A DNA stretch of 11,651 nucleotides, from NCBI GenBank assembly GCA_014634225.1, contig BLFN01000625.1, positions 38,593 through 50,243 of the forward strand. Direction: 5' to 3'. Source of the DNA: Acropora yongei (lineage: Eukaryota; Cnidaria; Anthozoa; Scleractinia; Acroporidae). Positions 6,971 to 11,651 of the stretch are shown here, piece after piece (position 1 is the stretch's first letter; each line of letters begins with the position of its first letter). The position numbers and the translations under genes are program-made. The notes under the pieces were generated by a model. The model did not search any database. It had not been told where the DNA came from and saw only the letters and a program-made list of their open reading frames with translations.

Positions 6971-7129
6971 AAAGAGATTCTGGTATTAATTGAACTTTCT
7001 GTTGAAGTCCAACATACAAAGCTCAAACTGGTTCAAAGCCATCATTTGACAAACATTTTTGAAAAATTGGGTGTTGATTATGGCCAAAACATTTCAGAAT
7101 TTTTATGCTCCCGTGTGGAAATGATATTT
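6971..7129 (+). pseudogene. Exon-like open stretch, 53 codons (flank copy 2)
   Basis: Same frame as 2120-2275, reading VEVQHTKLKLVQSHHLTNIF and on to ...SRVEMIF before GTGAGT at 7130. It differs by one added codon and a few substitutions. The preceding TGA (6968-6970) is shared. The protein is not recognised. Confidence 0.35.
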
Positions 7130-7604
7130 GTGAGTTTGTTTACTAATGGTCATTTAATAAATTGTAATTCAAGGATTGTTGTGTATCCTTGCAAAAATTA
7201 TTTGCATCGTTCAAACATTTGATTTAGCAAAAATGTATTCTCAATGAAACGTGGAGTTCATAAAAACCTTGATCCCTGCAAACAAAGATTGCCTCAAGCT
7301 TTCTTTTCTTCCAGAGAATGGACGCTCGTTGGATTATGCACTTTTTTTGTGTTGTTTCGCGTCAAAATAGGGTTACCCACTGTATTGTTTCAGGTCAAAC
7401 TAGAGTAAAGCGCACCCACTGGGTTGCCCTAACTTGCCCCTCAGGAACATGCGATCAAGCCTATATTACTAGTAATTAAAGCAAGATTCGTATGTATTCA
7501 AAATTTCTGTTTTTTTTTGCTGCTCTTCGCATTGCAGTGGTTTTTATGCAGTTTACGAGGGTTTTGAGTGTATGACGTGCTAGATTAACTATAATGAATC
7601 AAGA

Positions 7605-7718
7605 ATGGCAAGTAAGTTGAACGCTTGTGCGCACTGTAACCATGTGATTGAAGATCCTTGCCATCCACTCACCGAGGCAAGGATGAATGATGGAACTCTC
7701 TTATACAAAAGAATTTGA
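7605..7718 (+). CDS. Small ORF with CxxC motif (37 codons)
   Basis: ATG at 7605-7607 reads MASKLNACAHCNHVIEDPCH, then PLTEARMNDGTLLYKRI, TGA 7716-7718. Cys8, Cys11 and Cys19 with nearby His could bind a metal. The reading persists in three flank copies (2753 and 6235 without ATG). The change A-to-P in CAHC/CPHC and the conserved IED are compatible with a protein, but the ORF is short and may be an exon piece. Unrecognised. Confidence 0.3.
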   Translation: MASKLNACAHCNHVIEDPCHPLTEARMNDGTLLYKRI

Positions 7719-7791
7719 AGTAAAGACATTTTCCAATGATTTAAAACTCTTGAGATTTCATTGGAAATTAAACCTGAAATTACAGGATTAA
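7687..7791 (+). CDS. Short overlapping ORF (34 codons)
   Basis: ATG ATG at 7687-7692 opens MMELSYTKEFEVKTFSNDLK...LKLQD to TAA 7789-7791. It overlaps the end of the 7605-7718 frame in another phase. The copy at 2832-2936 is open at the same length with only substitutions. No motif; it may be chance. Confidence 0.2.
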   Translation: MMELSYTKEFEVKTFSNDLKLLRFHWKLNLKLQD

Positions 7792-7852
7792 GTTCCAGGA
7801 GGTTTGCACAAAAAAAAATTGAAAATGATGTGAAAACTCTCTTCCTTTGTAG

Positions 7853-8073
7853 GATTGTCCTGTGATCCATCTGAAGGAGGAGACAAACTGGACATGCCAC
7901 GCACGCTGTATTCTTTTTTAAAGTGCAAACAATTTCATAAACTAGACATTTTTAACTTGTTTCGTATGATAATGTATTGGTTGTGTAAAAATGATTCATG
8001 TGAGACATGTGCAAATCTTATAGGAAGCCTTTTAAGAACTATTTCAAAGCACAACTATTTTGATGTTTGTTAA
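7853..8073 (+). pseudogene. Cys-rich terminal exon candidate (flank copy 2), shifted end
   Basis: Follows the acceptor CTTCCTTTGTAG ending 7852 and reads LSCDPSEGGDKLDMPRTLYS, then CKNDSCETC, after which a 1-nt deletion relative to 3164-3168 gives a different tail ending ...HNYFDVC. One of the two copies is therefore frameshifted. I cannot tell which tail is ancestral. Confidence 0.35.
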
Positions 8074-8394
8074 GTAAAAAAATTGCGTGGTTAAAAGTTT
8101 CTTTTCATTAGTTAACGTTGCATTTAAATACTTTTGTCATGAAGTTAATTATGCCTAAGAAATGCTTCTGCAGCTAAAGTTAATTGTGCGTTACAAGTGG
8201 TGCTGCAAGGCAAAAAGCTTTTTAGAGTGAAGCGTCTTTATCCTTTCTAGTAGTGTGAAGTTATCCTTGTATTTATTGATGATTCAGGAAAGACCTGATC
8301 TTGTGTTAACAGTATGAAACAGTAAGTTAAGAGACGGACGTGACCACTTCGACACCTTCGTGTTTCATGTCCATCGCCCCCTTTGTGGTTGACG

Positions 8395-8674
8395 TTATCG
8401 CGTTCTAGGTGTCTAATCCTTTGACAAGTCACGATGTGTTGCATATAGATCAGGAGCACTAATAAGTATGCAGATCTTTCAATCTAAATGGTGCACTCTG
8501 AACAGGCCTCTCGTGGGGAACTTACTAAGAGGAAAAGAAGAAGTGTTGTAAGCCCAAAAACGGATTAAAGAAAAGAAAAGAAAGTCAGTTGTCGACCAGA
8601 GTTCCTGCTAATTAAGCAGGAGGTAAAGGGAGCAAGAGCTAATCCCTGCCTTTGGCAGAAAGCTTCCTTCTACA
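8395..8674 (+). mobile_element. Diverged LTR upstream of the exon set
   Basis: Clearly related to 549-809 and 6597-6866 but more changed: TTATCGCGTTCTAGG, TCTAATCCTTTGAC, a GAGTTCCTGC segment, and an end GAGCTAATCCCTGCC...TCTACA at 8674. The stem is GGGAGC (8628-8633) with GCTTCC (8662-8667). The region 8225-8394 may be its 5' part. No clear 5-bp target duplication was found. It ends 22 bases before the 8697 exon candidate. Confidence 0.5.
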
Positions 8675-8696
8675 AAACTCTTTGCATTATTCCCAG

Positions 8697-8912
8697 ACAA
8701 CCCTCTATAAAACAACATTTGCATACCTTACGGCACTGAGGTTACTCTTTCGTACTGTTCCCTTTCATGCACTCAAAGCACCAATAGCCCCTCCCAACCA
8801 AAAAGAGAAGAGACCTTTGCTCGAAATCAGATCAATTTTTGTGCAAGAAGGAAGCATGATGGAGTCATTCGACAAAACTGAAGTAGCCATTACAAAAGTT
8901 ATAAAGAATCAT
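8697..8912 (+). CDS. Exon candidate 1 of an unrecognised gene (72 codons)
   Basis: Starts after acceptor TTGCATTATTCCCAG (ending 8696) and ends at a strong donor GTAAGTAT (8913). The 216-nt segment is open in one frame, phase 0 at both ends. It reads TTLYKTTFAYLTALRLLFRT, a Pro/Lys-rich part (KAPIAPPNQKEKRP), then EIRSIFVQEGSMMESFDKTE and ...VIKNH. A TATAAAA at 8706-8712 and ATG ATG at 8856-8861 also allow a first exon with translation from 8856. The protein family is not recognised. Weak similarity of 8855-8972 to 2600-2695 suggests it is related to the duplicated flank block. Confidence 0.45.
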
Positions 8913-9055
8913 GTAAGTATACGAAATTCAAGTGATGTTTTCGGTTTCTTTTCAAATTGCAGTAGTTTTTAATTTCAAATGCACAACCAAGCGTTTCATT
9001 TCTCACCATGTGCTAGTAAACTACCCTGCGTTAGTATTAACTTATCTTAAAAACT

Positions 9056-9358
9056 TCATTATGGACATCTCTGAAGAGATATGGTGACAGAGCTTTTTCA
9101 GGTGCTGGCCCCAAACTGTGGAACGAACTACCTTTATCACTCAGATCATCAAACACTTTTACTGTTTTCAAGAAGGATTTGAAGACGTATTTGTTTAAAC
9201 TTGTCTTTAGTTAGCAGGGTTTTTTTTTTATTTTTAATTATTATCAAATTTCTTTTTTAATAATTTGTATTTTTTGATCATATAGTAGATATTGTAAAGC
9301 GCTATGAAGAATTAGTCAACTTAGTGCTATATGAATGTTTATTATTATTACTATTATA
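9056..9358 (+). mobile_element. 5'-truncated CR1/L2-like LINE tail
   Basis: From about 9071 the frame reads LKRYGDRAFSGAGPKLWNEL, then PLSLRSSNTFTVFKKDLKTY and ...FKLVFS with stop 9212-9214. That is the typical C-terminal end of the reverse transcriptase ORF in CR1/L2-type LINEs. It is followed by an untranslated tail with ATTGTAAAGCGCTATGAAG and GTGCTATATGAATG and a (TTA)n end at about 9341-9358. Only the last part of the element is present. It sits in the intron between exon candidates 1 and 2, same strand. The family label comes from known tail style. Confidence 0.8.
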
Positions 9359-9391
9359 CCTTCTTCTTTTTTTTCCTAAGTCATTTAACAG

Positions 9392-9485
9392 ATCTTAAGG
9401 CTTTACTTCATATGCCATGAAGAAGATATCAATCTTCTGAAAATGGAATGTTGGAGGAACTACACTCACAAAAATTGTCTGGAGA
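9392..9485 (+). CDS. Exon candidate 2 (94 nt, phase 0 to 1)
   Basis: Bounded by acceptor TTTTTTTTCCTAAGTCATTTAACAG-like tract ending 9391 and donor GTAAGA at 9486. Only one of its three frames is open, and it is the frame that follows exon 1: ILRLYFICHEEDINLLKMEC, then WRNYTHKNCLE. Its length is not a multiple of three, so joining it to the acceptor at 9562 leads to Asn-Gly-stop. It may be a cassette or frame-ending exon. The protein is not recognised. Confidence 0.45.
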
Positions 9486-9562
9486 GTAAGACATCCTTTC
9501 TCTTTTTTCACGGGAGAAGTATTTTGAGTTCCTAAGATGTGTTCATTTTTTTTCTTATCCAG

Positions 9563-9739
9563 ATGGATGAGGACACTGGTACCGTCCAGTTAAAGTTGCC
9601 TTATGGGCAGGAAGAATTAAGTTTCAACAACTTTAGCCCTGTGTGTAGTAAACGGCTTGAACCAGCAGATTCAGGAGAAGAACCAGACTTCCTTTCCACC
9701 AAAACCAATGAAGCTTTAAATATTAAAAAAAGCCCATAA
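9563..9739 (+). CDS. Exon candidate 3, terminal (58 codons)
   Basis: Follows acceptor TTTTTTTTCTTATCCAG ending 9562 and reads MDEDTGTVQLKLPYGQEELS, then FNNFSPVCSKRLEPADSGEE, PDFLSTKTNEALNIKKSP, stop TAA 9737-9739. The composition is acidic and protein-like. Its frame joins exon candidate 1 directly (phase 0) but not exon candidate 2. A first-exon role with its own ATG is possible too. A brief likeness to the eIF5A C-terminal region (TGxVxxxLxLPxG) does not extend further and is not used as a name. Confidence 0.45.
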   Translation: MDEDTGTVQLKLPYGQEELSFNNFSPVCSKRLEPADSGEEPDFLSTKTNEALNIKKSP

Positions 9740-10320
9740 CTGTTTACTTCCGAAAGAGAATGGAGTTTGGCATATGCTGTATGAAAATATAGCAATTGCA
9801 ATAGTCTAACATCTTCATGCAAGGAGTTTGACCAGACAAAGCTACTGTTATTGCAAGGAAAGAGAAAAGGACAGCTGTAACAGCTAAACTTTACCCTCAA
9901 AGCATAAGCTGTCGCAAGATGATTCCTATAATAGCCAATTAGGCTAAGTCAATAATTACCAGCACAACTTTTGTTTACCTCAAGAAATTCATTACACTGG
10001 TCTTTATGAACATTGTTTCATTAAACCTTGCCTTTAAATTAGACTGTTAATTCTAACTACTGTATATGCCAAGGTGGTGTGATAAGTTTAGCCAATAGAA
10101 GCAGGCACTTTAAATAGGTATGTCTACATATCAAGATGTTAGAAAGGATAAAAGGCAAGAGGACTCTTTGATACTAGAAAGTGTGAGTTGGGATAATTTT
10201 ATGTAAGGCTTATTTACCTTCTTTATTTTGAAACAGTAATATTGTTAACAACAGTAAGTAATTTTAAACGCTTTATTTCCCCATTGACTCTTTAGAGGTC
10301 TATTTGCTCATAGACGAAGC
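9740..10320 (+). other. No recognised feature; possible 3' UTR at the start
   Basis: AT-rich sequence after the terminal exon stop. No canonical AATAAA was noted close to 9740; an ATTAAA lies at 10019-10024. An overlapping minus-strand frame (9601-9900) is a shadow of exon 3. Nothing else is supported. Confidence 0.4.
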
Positions 10321-10328
10321 TAATGTCT

Positions 10329-11500
10329 AGATACATCGATGCCCATCACACAGTATGAATAGGCTGATCTTAGTGAATGCAGTACATACTTGGAGATATT
10401 TAACCCGTTTGTCAACTACTTCCATTTAGCGCTAAAATGCACATGGGAAATTTTAGGAACTCTACCTTTTCTTGAGATCAAACTCTCTATCAACAACAAA
10501 GGCCTACCCACCAGACTACATTAAAACCAAAGGATTCCCACAGTTACCTAGTACATTTCTCCTACCATTCAACATGTAAAAACTCAATTCCATTTTCCGA
10601 ATTCCTCAGGCTTACTCACTTCTCTAGTGATAACTCTTATTTCCACGAAAAAAAGGCGAGGAAATTTGCAAGTTTCTTAACAACATGGTTACATCATCTT
10701 TGTGGTCAGCACAGGAAAACACTGTACTCAAGAGTCAATCTAGAAACAGTGCTAGATGCATGACAGAAAATGAAGAACCAATGAATCCCATTTACTCTCA
10801 CCTACCACCCATAAAATTCCACTGTAAAAACCACCATCCTTAAAACCTTTAAAATCATACAAAAGGACCCCGAGACAAGCCAACTATTTTCATTTCCACC
10901 AATTGTATCTCTCAAATGCAACAAAAACAGGTGATGTCCTAGTCAGAAGCACACTAAAATCCAACAACCAACTAAGAACCTTCAAATGCACAACTTTGGA
11001 GCAAAATTATTCCTTTCATCCAAAACACTACTGAGGTCTCAGGACCTAAACAATCTAACATCAACGATTGATTTGAATGCATTTCCACTTATGTCATCTT
11101 CTATACAGCAACTGACCTGCAAAATGTGCAGAAAATTTACATAGGAAAAACAGAAAACTTGCAAACAGCTTCCACAAACATCTTCATGACATTAATTTTG
11201 AAGTAAAATGACAAAGACACTTCTAAACCAGCTGCATTCCATTTCCTCTCAAACCACTCTATCCACAACAAGACAATCTGCAGTCTTTCCCTTCACCAAG
11301 GAAACAAAGGAAGCCATACAAACCTCAAACAATAATTCTACATGTCAACTTAGCAACCCTCAGGGAATAAATTGATGCTTTTTGTTCAACTAATTTATTT
11401 ACAAAACCACCAATGACAGCTCCTGCACCCCTATGTTAAAACATGTAACCTCTCGTGATGAAAGTATCTTTCAGCCATAATTATATGAAGCTAACTGCAA
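10329..11500 (+). mobile_element. Decayed Penelope-like element: RT end and GIY-YIG domain
   Basis: Piecewise translation on the + strand follows the Penelope-like polyprotein order. At 10329-10343 RYIDA sits where the catalytic YxDD motif is expected. From 10408 the reading is FVNYFHLALKCTWEI, then LPFLEIKLSINNKGL. After a frame change, 10524-10760 is open for 79 codons (KPKDSHSYLVHFSYHST, IPFSEFLRLTHFSS). TYHP and ILKTFKIIQKDPETS follow from about 10799, then GDVLVRSTLKSNNQLRTFKC from about 10931. At 11138-11146 YIG of the GIY-YIG endonuclease lies in KIYIGKTENL. From 11207 NDKDTSKPAAFHF and SLSLHQGNKGS follow, ending NPQGIN then stop at 11373. Several stops and frameshifts show it is dead. 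Penelope-like elements encode a reverse transcriptase fused to this endonuclease and are abundant in cnidarians. The downstream end is approximate; a GTGATGAAAG stretch at 11455-11464 may be the tail. Confidence 0.85.
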
Positions 11501-11651
11501 GGTGCAGTTCCTGAATAATAACTATTAAGAACAAGAAGATTCATTGTAAGACAGTACTTGCCAGGAAATTCTTAAAAGTGTTTGTTTTTTGCAATCTCCA
11601 AAAGCTTTGGAATTTATAAGCAAGAAATTCTATTTAAAGGCTAATCTTATT
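11501..11651. other. No recognised feature
   Basis: AT-rich sequence beyond the Penelope-like relic. No coding or repeat signal was seen. Confidence 0.4.

Larger units (their letters stand above)
6867..8218 (+). repeat. Duplicated 'flank' block, copy 2
   Basis: Near-identical to 2016-3366. Differences include a 3-nt insertion in the exon-like stretch (near 7045), an in-frame TGA and a 4-nt insertion in the second stretch (about 7175-7370), and a 1-nt deletion near 8015. It keeps an ATG for the small Cys-containing ORF at 7605. Confidence 0.75.

Noticed and set aside
7589..7900. Minus-strand frame of 103 codons
   Set aside because: Antisense to the exon-like parts of the flank; the + strand has acceptor signals and the more protein-like reading.
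9563..9739. Terminal exon as an eIF5A C-terminal exon
   Set aside because: Likeness is limited to a short TGxVxxxLxLPxG-type stretch; the rest does not follow that family.
9601..9900. Minus-strand frame of 99 codons
   Set aside because: Shadow of exon candidate 3 on the other strand.
1..11651. CRISPR arrays, operons, bacterial promoters, tRNA or rRNA genes
   Set aside because: No spaced repeats, no such gene signatures; the sequence is eukaryotic in style.

Overview
The window looks like animal nuclear DNA, most likely from a cnidarian such as a coral or sea anemone. It is AT-rich, carries short exon-like segments bounded by GT/AG signals, and has a 712-base assembly gap. It also holds remnants of retroelement classes common in such genomes: an LTR-type element, a CR1/L2-like LINE tail and a Penelope-like element with a GIY-YIG end. 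The taxon is an inference from element style. There are no operons, ribosome-binding sites, CRISPR arrays, or rRNA/tRNA genes that I can see.

Layout. Positions 1-1588 hold the 5' part of an LTR-type element: LTR sequence ending near 809, a candidate primer-binding site at 812, an A-rich leader, and a 90-codon gag-like remnant (1260-1532). That remnant runs straight into LTR sequence at 1575. Positions 1575-2015 are an LTR whose middle is replaced by a roughly 310-bp block called B here, which carries a 71-codon ORF. Positions 2016-3366 are a 1.35-kb 'flank' block containing several exon-like open stretches. After the gap (3440-4151) come a broken B, a second gag/LTR junction and a second full B (4246-4935). 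Positions 5001-6159 are mostly non-coding. From 6160 to 8218 the unit gag remnant + LTR + flank occurs again, nearly identical to 1311-3366 and preceded by the tail of another flank. This points to head-to-tail duplication of a chimeric unit. A more diverged LTR ends at 8674.

From 8697 to 9739 there are three exon candidates of an unrecognised + strand gene: 8697-8912, 9392-9485 and 9563-9739. The intron between the first two contains a 5'-truncated LINE tail (about 9056-9358). The middle exon is 94 nt, so including or skipping it gives two different protein ends. Positions 9740-10320 hold nothing recognisable. Positions 10329 to about 11500 are a heavily decayed Penelope-like retroelement, from the reverse transcriptase catalytic motif to the GIY-YIG C-terminus.

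No complete autonomous element and no new defence or metabolic system was recognised. The most interesting signals are the duplicated chimeric unit, the B ORF whose copy-to-copy indels are all multiples of three, a compensatory stem at the LTR end, and the possible cassette exon. All similarity statements were made by eye.
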